Assembly: GCA_964627195.1 (NCBI GenBank) | Contig: CAZVJU010000001.1 | Span: 39,646-103,645 of the forward strand | Direction: 5' to 3' | Source of the DNA: CAZVJU01 sp964627195 | GTDB taxonomy: Bacteria > Patescibacteriota > Microgenomatia > UBA8517 | DNA length: 64,000 bases | Part shown: piece by piece, positions 56,977 through 64,000 of the stretch | Layout of the letters: every line of letters starts with the position of its first letter | How positions within the stretch are numbered: position 1 is the first letter of the stretch | Position numbers and translations under genes: made by a program | Notes under the pieces: model-generated | The model's database searches: none | What the model saw: the letters and a program-made list of their open reading frames with translations, nothing else | What the model was told of the DNA's origin: nothing

Positions 56977-58302
56977 TTAGCTTCCTGTACCAGACAAAAG
57001 ACCCCACCAAAGGAGCCAGTTGAATCCAAGATCGAAATCGAAATCGAAATCTGGAAGTTCTGGAAAAGCTGAACCGCCACCTTCGACCAAAACGTTAGAG
57101 TTGGCCGTATTTTCAACCGTGACCAATGTCGCGGCGTCGCCGGTTTCAATGGAAGGATCAACACCGGGATGACCGGTATTTTTCTTCACATCATTGTCAC
57201 CAGTATCGGCATCAGCATCAACATCGTTACAGGCTTTATCTTTATAACCTCCTCCGAATCCAGGGAATTCGAACAAACCTAACTGATCTCCCCCAGGATA
57301 AGGAAAACCACCACGCCCACAAACATAACTGTTGGTCTGAAACGCTGCTTTGGAATCCAAAAGTGCAGCATTTATGTCGTTGTCGCTATCCCAACCGTTG
57401 CCGGCTACTTTAGCTAAAACATCTAAAATACAACCACAATCTAAGTCTGCGTAGTTGAAGTTGGCCATATTATCTATAGCAACCCCAACAGTGGCATCAC
57501 CTGTATCAATGCTCGCGCTTCCACCGGTATTGTAATTTGCATCGTTATCACCAGTATCAGCGTCTGCGTCAACATCATTCTTGATGCTCGCAAAGTTATC
57601 CTGTGTCAGGAGTAAGCTTCGTGCGAATGCTAAATTGATGTCATTATCGCTCTCAGCACCATTGCCGAGAATTTTCAAGCTAACTGATGCTCCACCACTT
57701 CCATCGCCAATCTTTGCCCAGTTCGAATTTACTTTATTGTCTATAAGAACTGCTGTATCGGCATCACCGGTTTTGACTGAAACGTTTCCACCGGTATTGT
57801 AATTTGCATCGTTATCACCAGTATCGCTATCAGCATCGACATCATTCTTGATCTTCGCATAATTATTCTGGAATACATCTGTTGAAGTACTCAGTTTCAA
57901 ATTAGCATCATTATCGCTCTTCCAACCGTTTCCGCTTATCTCAACATCTACATCAGTTTCGCAGCAACCTTTTACCTCAGCTGTGTTACTATTTGCAGTA
58001 TTTGAGATAGCCACTCCTGTTGATGCATCACCAGTATCTATCGATACCGCTCCGCCGGTATTGTAATTGGCATCATTGCCACCAGTATCGGCATCAGCAT
58101 CAACATCATTACTGATATTTGCAACATTATTCTGAACTACGGTTGTAGTGGTCGTTTGAGCAACATTAATGTCGCTATCGGACTCCGCACCGTTTCCAGT
58201 AATAACTAAAGTGGTTGACTGTGCCAAAACTGGCAAAGCAACTTGAAGTAATAATGCTCCAGCTGCAATTGCAGATGTAACTTTTTTCTGTAAATTTGTC
58301 AT
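56977..58302 (-). CDS. Major surface repeat protein with four Asp-rich NTGD repeats
   Basis: This 441-aa protein has a signal peptide ending near residue 28 (VALPVLAQS). Four units of about 95-100 residues follow: a leader ITGNGAESDSDINVA, then NDVDADADTGGNDANYNTGG, then SIDTGDA. CC or CGC (KGCCET, DCGCIL) separates units. The Asp density suggests calcium binding. The C-terminus is short and hydrophobic (NWLLWWGLL) without a sorting motif. It has its own strong promoter, a structured leader of about 270 nt and a perfect AGGAAAGGGGG Shine-Dalgarno, so high expression is likely. It could form a surface layer, which is inference. Confidence 0.75.
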   Translation of the reverse strand: MTNLQKKVTSAIAAGALLLQVALPVLAQSTTLVITGNGAESDSDINVAQTTTTTVVQNNVANISNDVDADADTGGNDANYNTGGAVSIDTGDASTGVAISNTANSNTAEVKGCCETDVDVEISGNGWKSDNDANLKLSTSTDVFQNNYAKIKNDVDADSDTGDNDANYNTGGNVSVKTGDADTAVLIDNKVNSNWAKIGDGSGGASVSLKILGNGAESDNDINLAFARSLLLTQDNFASIKNDVDADADTGDNDANYNTGGSASIDTGDATVGVAIDNMANFNYADLDCGCILDVLAKVAGNGWDSDNDINAALLDSKAAFQTNSYVCGRGGFPYPGGDQLGLFEFPGFGGGYKDKACNDVDADADTGDNDVKKNTGHPGVDPSIETGDAATLVTVENTANSNVLVEGGGSAFPELPDFDFDFDLGFNWLLWWGLLSGTGS

Positions 58303-58574
58303 ATTTTATTTTCACCCCCTTTCCTGTCGGTCTACCTAGTCAAGTTAAACTTGATTGGGTAAGGCACTTCACCTTACAATTTTTCCGTCTCCCAAGGGTT
58401 TGCCCTTTTAAACGAGAAACGGAGGCGCCCCGATTCGACTCCGCCATATGGCGAATTCTTTGTCAAATCGGAGAGCCTCCGTTTGCGGTCAGCTCCCAAT
58501 ACTATAATCTTTCGAGTAGAATTGACTTGGCAGGTCATCTCGATTTATGATATAGGTTATATATTAACCTAGAT
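58303..58574 (-). promoter_or_regulatory. Structured 5' leader of the major repeat-protein gene
   Basis: The transcript from about 58574 to the ATG contains a long hairpin (AAACGGAGGC/GCCTCCGTTT outer stem, CCGATT/AATCGG inner stem, and CGCCATATGGCG at the tip). Smaller ones follow: AAGGG/CCCTT, GTAAGG/CCTTAC and TCAAGT/ACTTGA. It ends in AGGAAAGGGGG 6-10 nt before the ATG. It may stabilise the mRNA or sense a ligand. I could not match it to a known riboswitch. Confidence 0.55.
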
Positions 58575-58580
58575 TAATAA

Positions 58581-58609
58581 TATATAACAATAGAAGAAAG
58601 CTTTGTCAA
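58581..58609 (-). promoter_or_regulatory. Sigma70-type promoter
   Basis: TTGACA at 58604-58609, spacer exactly 17 nt, TATATA at 58581-58586 on the minus strand, in AT-rich sequence. Transcription should start near 58574. This is among the clearest promoters in the window. Confidence 0.75.
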
Positions 58610-58663
58610 TAGGTTCTCGTGACAAACTATAGTACGTTACTAAAAAATTTATTATAGATTATC

Positions 58664-58698
58664 CTAAAAAAGTATAGTGTTACCCTCTTTTAACACTA
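58664..58698 (-). terminator. Rho-independent terminator after the DUF2292-like gene
   Basis: TAGTGTTA and TAACACTA form an 8-bp stem with an 8-nt loop, followed on the minus strand by TACTTTTTT. It separates the upstream genes from the promoter at 58581-58609. Confidence 0.7.
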
Positions 58699-58730
58699 AA
58701 TGGGTATTATGAAACCTGAAGATACAAGAC

Positions 58731-58904
58731 TTACTTGATCTTGCTATTGGTCTTTTTGATGTTCCTTACAGTGATTTGAGTCACTACGCCTTTTTGAATA
58801 TATATTTCTATACTTCCAAAATATTTGACACTTTTTAATGCTAGTGAAATCTCATCTACCAGTGCAGGAGATATCTTTTGACTGGAGAAATTTGTTGACG
58901 CCAT
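58731..58904 (-). CDS. DUF2292/YezD-like small protein
   Basis: This 57-aa protein starts at ATG 58904 (MASTNFSSQK); the ORF is open from 58952 but then overlaps the upstream gene. The core SLALKSVKYFGSIEIYIQKGVVTQITVRNI closely follows DUF2292 (YezD), a small family of unknown function often annotated near sulfur genes in Firmicutes. Here it follows the anchored DUF4352-like gene and ends before a clear terminator, so it is probably co-transcribed with it. Its role in this cell is unknown. Confidence 0.7.
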   Translation of the reverse strand: MASTNFSSQKISPALVDEISLALKSVKYFGSIEIYIQKGVVTQITVRNIKKTNSKIK

Positions 58905-58908
58905 TGGA

Positions 58909-59676
58909 CTAAAATTCGAGCGGGATTTTCTCTTTTTCTCCCTCAATTTCACCTATCCGAATAATTAAACTCTTATCCGAATCATTTATTGGAAAACCGA
59001 CACGAGTATATTTAGTAGAAATTGCCTGAACCTCTACCGGATCGTTATGAATATCGGGAGCTAGCCATTCTTCTTCGTTACCATTGACAGATAGCCTTAC
59101 ATAATCCTTGGTATTTATTGTTATGGATTGCTTATAGTCGTTTGAAATCTTGAGGTTAAGAAGCAGAAAGGTTCTTCCTTTAACAGCTGTTGCGCGTTTT
59201 CCTTTTACTATTATTTCATCTCTCAACTCAACCTTTTCTACCATATACTTAACTTCGGCAATCTTTTCTCCCTTAGCGTCTTTTAAAGGAAATGTAAATT
59301 CTTTGTTTATATCAAAAGTCTTTTCTGCCCCTGCAACTTCAAATTGATTGTCGGCTCCCGTACTTCTATTTCCCAATAGTCTAACTGCAACGACAAATAC
59401 TACAACTAAAACAGCAATCACAATTAAAGGTTTAATATATTTTTTAATTGGAAATCTTGGCTTTCGTTCTTGGAATCCACCGCTTACTGATTCAACTGAT
59501 TGTCGACGTTTTTCCCTCATGGCTCGTATGCGACCGAAAATTGTAAAGAAATATCTTTTTAGGTTTGCGAATAAAGAGGTAACTCGCACCACCCCCCGGT
59601 TAGCCAGTTGGACAACTTTAGGAAGAAAACTTGGTATAGGAAGAGAAATCTGTAGTGAAATATTTTTAACAGCCAT
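58909..59676 (-). CDS. Membrane-anchored DUF4352-like protein
   Basis: This 255-aa protein has a basic N-terminal 80 residues, one membrane helix at about 82-102 (IKPLIVIAVLVVVFVVAV) and an extracytoplasmic domain (about 115-255). The latter contains VEKVELRDEIIVKG...GRTFLLLNLKISNDYKQSITINTKDYVRLSVNG, which matches the Ig-like DUF4352 (telomeric repeat-binding factor 2-like) pattern seen in many secreted bacterial proteins. It may bind a surface component. Upstream and downstream genes are on the same strand but not overlapping. Function unknown. Confidence 0.72.
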   Translation of the reverse strand: MAVKNISLQISLPIPSFLPKVVQLANRGVVRVTSLFANLKRYFFTIFGRIRAMREKRRQSVESVSGGFQERKPRFPIKKYIKPLIVIAVLVVVFVVAVRLLGNRSTGADNQFEVAGAEKTFDINKEFTFPLKDAKGEKIAEVKYMVEKVELRDEIIVKGKRATAVKGRTFLLLNLKISNDYKQSITINTKDYVRLSVNGNEEEWLAPDIHNDPVEVQAISTKYTRVGFPINDSDKSLIIRIGEIEGEKEKIPLEF

Positions 59677-59825
59677 AATTCAAAATTAGTGTTTATTAAA
59701 AGAAAGTATTGATCAGGAAATATTTCTCTCATTGGAGCAGAACAAACAGTGAAAGTATGTTAACTGAGACCATTGGAGTTGTCAATAAGATATTAAAAGC
59801 AGATACTTTTATTTAACAAACACCC

Positions 59826-60341
59826 CTAGATGTTAAGAGAGACTTGTATCGTAGTATTTACTTCGGCAGTTTTCTTCTCAATTTCCACTCTTATCTCTTC
59901 ACCATCTTTTGCACCAACCAATTTATTTAAAACATTATCGTTTGTCTTAGTCACAACAAAACTTGTAACAGTCATCCCTTCACTTTTTATTTTATTTTTA
60001 TACCAGTCGGTTATAACATCTACATTAGCGCTACTTTCTAAAGTCACTGAAGACTGGGAAAGAATTTTCACCTTTGATTCAGAATACAGATATTTTTCAA
60101 ACTTTTGAGACTGTTGACTTGTTGTGGGAAGATTAGTAGAAGATGGTGAAGGGGATATCTGAAAATTTTCTTCAGTTGAATTTGACTTTTCGGTAGGTAA
60201 GTCAGAAGTTGGTAAGACATCAAGCTGATCATAATTTTCTTTGCCTAAAACTTTTTCCTCTGAAGAATCTTCCACTTTCTGGCTAGCAAAAATACCGATT
60301 GCTAATATACCAAGAGCAAGAACTGTAATAATTATATGCAT
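59826..60341 (-). CDS. Anchored protein of unknown function
   Basis: This 171-aa protein has an N-terminal helix (residues about 2-20) and a Ser/Thr/Pro-rich linker (SPSPSSTNLPTTSQQ). A C-terminal domain (about 85-171: KVKILSQSSVTLESSANVDVITDWYKNKIKSEGMTV) shows beta-alpha-beta character, with ITDWYKNKI as a possible helix. It is probably extracytoplasmic. I recognise no family with confidence. It lies 33 nt from the VanZ-like gene downstream of the M23/FtsX operon and may belong to that transcript. Confidence 0.65.
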   Translation of the reverse strand: MHIIITVLALGILAIGIFASQKVEDSSEEKVLGKENYDQLDVLPTSDLPTEKSNSTEENFQISPSPSSTNLPTTSQQSQKFEKYLYSESKVKILSQSSVTLESSANVDVITDWYKNKIKSEGMTVTSFVVTKTNDNVLNKLVGAKDGEEIRVEIEKKTAEVNTTIQVSLNI

Positions 60342-60373
60342 TTCGTTTCAATTCTACACTATCGGTGCAATTG

Positions 60374-60799
60374 TCATTCAAGTTGGAAATTTTTTGCCAA
60401 TTTTCTGATTTTTGGGTGCATCTTTGGCAACACTTTCCAAAGAAGATAAACTGTTAAGACGCTTCCAAGCGTATCAAAAATAACATCACGCATTTGTGGA
60501 TCTCTTCCCGGTGTCAAAGATTGATGAAATTCATCGGAAACTCCATAAAGGATTGTGAATAATACCGAATATACTGCTGCCGTTTTTTTGGCAACCTTAC
60601 TTTGTCTAAATGAGCGGTAGATCAATACGGTAAGAATTCCGTAGAATGTTATATGAAGACTTTTTTTAAAAAGAAAATCTTTCCAGTGAATTTCAGTTAC
60701 CGGATTTGCAGGAAGAGAGGAGAAAGAAAAAATAAATAACGCCCAAACGAAAACAGGCGCCCAAAGATTAATAGTCTTTTTTACTTTAGTGAATTCCAT
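60374..60799 (-). CDS. VanZ-like family membrane protein
   Basis: This 141-aa protein has about four membrane segments and the VanZ-like signature: HITFYGILTVLIYRS, then YGVSDEFHQSLTPGRDPQMRDVIFDTLGSVLTVYLL. VanZ proteins are linked to glycopeptide resistance in some Gram-positives and otherwise have unknown membrane roles. Its catalytic-looking DEFHQ and GRD residues are conserved. It lies 12 nt downstream of a lamin-tail-domain protein gene, in the same operon as the M23 and FtsX genes. Confidence 0.88.
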   Translation of the reverse strand: MEFTKVKKTINLWAPVFVWALFIFSFSSLPANPVTEIHWKDFLFKKSLHITFYGILTVLIYRSFRQSKVAKKTAAVYSVLFTILYGVSDEFHQSLTPGRDPQMRDVIFDTLGSVLTVYLLWKVLPKMHPKIRKLAKNFQLE

Positions 60800-60810
60800 T
60801 TTCTTAGACT

Positions 60811-61692
60811 TTATTTATTAAATTGTAACCTAGCTTTCCATTTTACGAAAATGGGGTAAAGGGCAATTCCGATTAGAAAAATCCCGGAAACAATAAAAAC
60901 GACTGCTGCCAGAGGAAATTTGTTGCCATCACCTTTTTCTTCTTCTGGAGTAGGTGAAACTTTCTTGGAGGAAACCTCCTGAATCCCCAGAACATCTGCT
61001 TTGTCTTCGTCATCTAATGTATTTTGTGACAGCTCATCTTCATTTTGGGAAACACTTGTAACCGTTATCTTCTTGTAAGTTGTCGGAGTAGAACTTAAAG
61101 GCTTCGTAGGAGCAGGCGTCGGTGTACTCGTAGGTTTTGGAGTGGGAATTGGGGTAGGAGTTTTGGGAGTATTAGTGGGGGTAGTAGTTTCTGTTGGTTC
61201 CAAGGTGGGACTAGGACAAGGTTCAAGGATATTGTCCTTATTTGAAAGCAATTTAGTTTGATTAGAAAAATGGTCTATCCAATTGGTTCCTTCTACGCCA
61301 TTTTGCCATAATCTCCCAACGGACCCATTAGAAGAAGGTGAACAAACACCTCCTTTGTCACCGTAAGATATTTCCTCTACGCTATTGTCTGGTTTATAAA
61401 GCCGTATAACATCACCGTCTTTATTGAGATAATTACGAGCATCTACAATTAGAAATTCACCTTTTGAAATACTTTCCACGGATGGAAAAGTTGCCATCTC
61501 TGACTCATCTCCCTCTGTAGTCAAATGGGTCAGTTTATACCCAGTTAGAGTTGTGTCTTCTAAAGCATAAATCTCTATCCAGTCATCATGGGAAGTTGAG
61601 GAACTAAACTCATTTATAACCACCTGGGCGGAAGCGATCGGGACCAAAAGCAAAAAGAAAATAATAACGAGAAGAAGTGTTTTACTCACCAA
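60811..61692 (-). CDS. Exported lamin-tail-domain (LTD) protein
   Basis: This 293-aa protein has a signal peptide (about residues 1-22, ...ASA). The LTD domain (about 23-150) shows VVINEFSSSTSHDDWIEIYALEDTTLTGYKL and GEFLIVDARNYLNKDGDVIRLY. A long Pro/Thr linker (TPTPIPTPKPTSTPTP) and a C-terminal helix with basic end (about 265-285) follow. LTD domains occur in exported bacterial proteins, often anchored at the surface or near nucleases. It lies 16 nt downstream of the M23 gene. Enzymatic activity is not evident. Confidence 0.85.
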   Translation of the reverse strand: MVSKTLLLVIIFFLLLVPIASAQVVINEFSSSTSHDDWIEIYALEDTTLTGYKLTHLTTEGDESEMATFPSVESISKGEFLIVDARNYLNKDGDVIRLYKPDNSVEEISYGDKGGVCSPSSNGSVGRLWQNGVEGTNWIDHFSNQTKLLSNKDNILEPCPSPTLEPTETTTPTNTPKTPTPIPTPKPTSTPTPAPTKPLSSTPTTYKKITVTSVSQNEDELSQNTLDDEDKADVLGIQEVSSKKVSPTPEEEKGDGNKFPLAAVVFIVSGIFLIGIALYPIFVKWKARLQFNK

Positions 61693-61707
61693 ACTTATTT
61701 AACAATT

Positions 61708-62967
61708 TTAATAGTTAATATGCAAATATAGAGTGTCTAGGTCGGAATCGGCGTGTTTCACCCGAACATAGCGGAGTCTGCAACCACTACTACCCGAGTA
61801 ACTTCCTCTATAAAGTGTTCCGTCTTTGATTGCCCGAACTTCCGAAGAAGACAAACTACTTATATCTACACCGTTATGAAAATTGTACCAAACAGTATGA
61901 CTTCTTATCGCAATTGTATCTGCACCATAGCCTTGATTAAATTTTATTGTCGGATCTAGTGGCCAGTTCCAACTTCCTGATGGGTTGAAAGCATCGCCCC
62001 CTGAGTTATCTTGATGACTTATTCCTGCTTTCAGATAGTTAAATGGGTTATCCGTCACACCCCCAGGTTTTCTCACAGTAAAATGGAGATGTGTACCATT
62101 TGAATTACAGGATTGCCCTTGAATAATCGTTGCAATTCTCTGCCCGGCAGATACTTTTCCCACTTCTTCTTCCTGTCCTTTTCCGGCAATAATAGCCTGG
62201 ATTGCTTCATACTCAGCTCTTGATTGAGCCAAAAGCTGTTGATATTTTTTCTCGTCATTTTTAGTTACTCTTAAAAGTTCGTTCTTTGCAGCTTTTTGAA
62301 ATCCAAGTATCTTTTTATGGTCCTCCAATTCCTTTTGAAGTACCTCCTGGTCAATTTTCTCCCCCTGATAGTCTAATTGCGCTTTTTCCAAGCGGACCAA
62401 TAAATCCCGATCAGCTTCCTGAATCTTTTGCATATAGTGATAACTTGAAACTGCACTTTCCAAGTCAGGAGAAAATAAAAGCATGAAGGTATCAGCATTA
62501 ACCCTAGACATCTTGTATGTCTGAACAACTCTTGATGCGAACGCTTTTGTTAAAGCTTGGAGTGAAGTTTCCAGTTGGTCTATTCTCCCCCCCAGAAGTG
62601 ATATTTTTTCTTCAGTTTGCTCAATTTTTAAAGAAGTAAGTCGGATCTGGGCATCATATTGGGCGATTTGATTTAATAAAGTGGAAGCCTGGGATTTTAA
62701 CTTCTCAATTTCTTTTTGATACTCATCAATTTGTTTTGTTAGCTCTTCTAATTTTTGCTTCTCTACCTGAGCATCAACTTTAGAATTTATACCAAGAATA
62801 ACCCCTGAAAAAAAGAGCAGCGTAAGAAAAAAGAAAATAAACAACCGAGGACTAAAAGTCCTCGGTTTTCTCGCATAAGCTCGAAGAGTTTGTTCACTTC
62901 CTTGCTTCTTCCGTGGAATGAGATCCCACGGATTTCGCAAGGTTTGAATAAGCCTTACCTTTTTCAT
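61708..62967 (-). CDS. Coiled-coil peptidoglycan hydrolase with circularly permuted M23 domain (FtsEX partner)
   Basis: This 419-aa protein has a membrane helix at about residues 42-62, a long coiled coil (about 70-265) and an M23 domain in inverted order. The usual C-terminal half comes first (VSAGQRIATIIQ, NGTHLHFTVRKPGG, NPFNYLK; residues about 270-315). The usual N-terminal half comes last (WNWPLD, QGYGADTI, FHNGVDISS, VRAIKDGTLYRG, LDTLYLHINY; about 335-419). The catalytic H-x3-D and HLH residues are all present. The ATGA overlap with ftsX and the coiled coil are as in PcsB/EnvC-type activators of FtsEX, so septal wall cleavage is likely. Confidence 0.85.
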   Translation of the reverse strand: MKKVRLIQTLRNPWDLIPRKKQGSEQTLRAYARKPRTFSPRLFIFFFLTLLFFSGVILGINSKVDAQVEKQKLEELTKQIDEYQKEIEKLKSQASTLLNQIAQYDAQIRLTSLKIEQTEEKISLLGGRIDQLETSLQALTKAFASRVVQTYKMSRVNADTFMLLFSPDLESAVSSYHYMQKIQEADRDLLVRLEKAQLDYQGEKIDQEVLQKELEDHKKILGFQKAAKNELLRVTKNDEKKYQQLLAQSRAEYEAIQAIIAGKGQEEEVGKVSAGQRIATIIQGQSCNSNGTHLHFTVRKPGGVTDNPFNYLKAGISHQDNSGGDAFNPSGSWNWPLDPTIKFNQGYGADTIAIRSHTVWYNFHNGVDISSLSSSEVRAIKDGTLYRGSYSGSSGCRLRYVRVKHADSDLDTLYLHINY

Positions 62968-63878
62968 CTACGTTTTACTCGCGACACTGCCAATGCGCTT
63001 CCTGTGAGAGCCAGAAAAAGTCCCACAAATATTTCTCCCCCAAATAGAATGGCGAATAATTTAAAAAGCTCTAAAGTATCTCGAGGTAAAACAGGGATTT
63101 CACCAAAATAAGAGATAACTGTTGGAGTTAAATAAAGTACGGCTAGGAAAGCTAACAACCACCCCACAACTACACCCATAAATGCATAGATAACCCCTTC
63201 TAAGATAATCGGACTTCGGATAAACCCCGGAGTAGCACCAATAAGATCAAGTATTTCAATTTCCCCACGCCGCGTCGTCATTCGCATTCCGATAATAACA
63301 ATAAGAACCAAAAATGATGTACCCGAAAGTAAAAGCGCGAAAGCTCCTCCCCCAACTCTTATATACCAGGTAATTTTTCTTAATCTGCTAACAACATCCG
63401 ATAAAGTATCTTCTCCTCCCAGGCTTGCAGTAAAGCCTATCTGATCAACAAATTCTTCCTGTTTCACACTACTTATAACTTCTTCTGCAAAGCTAAGATC
63501 AGTCAAAGAAAATTCTAAACTGGCAGGAAAAATTGACGGACTGACAAGCTCTGATAAAAGAGGATTATCTGCAGTTGCCACTTTATAAATTTCGAGGGCT
63601 TGCTCCTTTGAGATAAAACTAACCTCAGCTACCCGAGAATCTTGCTTTAATTTAGTTTGGAGATCAGCAACTTGGTCAGTTGTAGCATCATCTGAGAGAA
63701 ATGCGATTACCTGGGGCCGTGTTTCGAAATACTTAAGTGTTTGACTTGACGCATAAATCAGAATCGATAAAAGTGTTATTACAAAAAAGGTTATAGATAA
63801 AACAAAAATGGCGGCCATTGCCTGAAACGGCGCTCGTCGTATATGATCTAAGGCAGTTTTAATGTGAATATTTGCCAT
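62964..63878 (-). CDS. ftsX: Cell-division protein FtsX
   Basis: This protein of about 304 aa has four membrane helices (about residues 20-42, 172-195, 222-245 and 265-290). Its extracytoplasmic domain between helices 1 and 2 carries IAFLSDDATTDQVADLQTKLKQDSRVAEVSFISKEQAL, typical of FtsX. The start is ATG 63878 (MANIHIKTALDH); an upstream Met exists at 63902. FtsX with the ATPase FtsE transmits a signal to a wall hydrolase, and the next gene, overlapping by 4 nt, encodes the expected hydrolase. ftsE is not in the window; it may lie beyond the right edge. Confidence 0.93.
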   Translation of the reverse strand: MANIHIKTALDHIRRAPFQAMAAIFVLSITFFVITLLSILIYASSQTLKYFETRPQVIAFLSDDATTDQVADLQTKLKQDSRVAEVSFISKEQALEIYKVATADNPLLSELVSPSIFPASLEFSLTDLSFAEEVISSVKQEEFVDQIGFTASLGGEDTLSDVVSRLRKITWYIRVGGGAFALLLSGTSFLVLIVIIGMRMTTRRGEIEILDLIGATPGFIRSPIILEGVIYAFMGVVVGWLLAFLAVLYLTPTVISYFGEIPVLPRDTLELFKLFAILFGGEIFVGLFLALTGSALAVSRVKRR

Positions 63879-63904
63879 TTTAGTTTTGAAATAGAAGTCC
63901 ACAT

Positions 63905-63995
63905 CTTATGCCGTGGTCCTTCAAGCTACATTCGCTTTCGGCGAATGAATTTTCAATGATTCAATTCATCCACGTATAAGCAAAGCTTGGCACCG
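63905..63995. repeat. Composite of element A and element B fragments upstream of ftsX
   Basis: ATTCGC-TTTC-GGCGAAT forms one hairpin. GATTCAATTCATCCACG is the element-A flank. Then TATAAGCAAAGCTTGGCACCG is the complement of a stretch in element B copy 1 (about 7176-7200). The two families therefore meet here, near the window end. Confidence 0.55.
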
Positions 63996-64000
63996 CTTCG

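Noticed and set aside
54865..57413. Numerous plus-strand ORFs opposite the repeat-protein genes
   Set aside because: They are shadows of low-complexity N/T/G/D-rich coding sequence and have no start signals or family motifs.
58303..58420. Possible c-di-GMP-I riboswitch in the leader (GGGCAAACC, ...TAGGTAG)
   Set aside because: The bases around GGGCAAACCC pair as a simple 5-bp hairpin and the conserved GACGCAAAGCC-type core is not present.

Overview
The window looks like a chromosomal segment of a Candidate Phyla Radiation (Patescibacteria) bacterium, most likely a Microgenomates-type lineage. This is inferred from the family mix: a compact type IV pilus operon, RmlA2/GalU nucleotide-sugar genes, class E-like sortases, N/D/G/T-rich repeat surface proteins, RtcB with archease, and many small anchored proteins. 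No taxonomic marker was searched. TGA is an ordinary stop codon here, which argues against Gracilibacteria/SR1. Most genes lie on the minus strand.

Layout. 1-10.6 kb: an anchored beta-propeller/M23 protein running off the left edge, pilin-like genes, pilC and pilB, three stand-alone receiver proteins, a soluble histidine kinase, and pgeF. 11.0-15.0 kb: an integron-like cassette array. Small minus-strand genes are separated by palindromic attC-like sites, and a divergently oriented, mutated tyrosine recombinase lies next to an attI-like palindrome. 15.1-18.3 kb: trmD, a protein combining a sorting signal with a sortase, and a glycoside-hydrolase-like protein. 18.3-35.5 kb: a long envelope-glycan locus (membrane glycosyltransferases, GT2/GT4 enzymes, kinases, acetyltransferase, deacetylase, methyltransferase, flippase) ending in rfbD and a broken rfbC. 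35.5-45.3 kb: a plus-strand island (phosphomutase, Fe-dependent dehydrogenase, CysQ-like phosphatase, Nudix, radical SAM, GT4-nucleotidyltransferase fusion). Palindromic repeats bound it, and it sits inside rfbC. 45.3-51.7 kb: rfbB, rfbA, rtcB, archease, a YkuK-like gene and galU. 51.7-64 kb: a surface module with CAP protein, sortase, three large repeat proteins (the most upstream behind a clear promoter and a leader of about 270 nt), anchored proteins, a hydrolase with an apparently circularly permuted M23 domain, and ftsX.

Most of the genes serve the cell surface: pili, glycans, sorted or anchored proteins, and wall remodelling. Two families of short palindromic elements run through the region. 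One (about 112 nt, with ends resembling IS200/IS605 hairpins) sits in frame inside pilB and a kinase gene and bounds the island. The other sits exactly between adjacent genes and supplies the stop of one and the ribosome-binding region of the next. The strongest candidate for an undescribed system is the integron-like array, because its recombinase lacks the extra segment typical of IntI.
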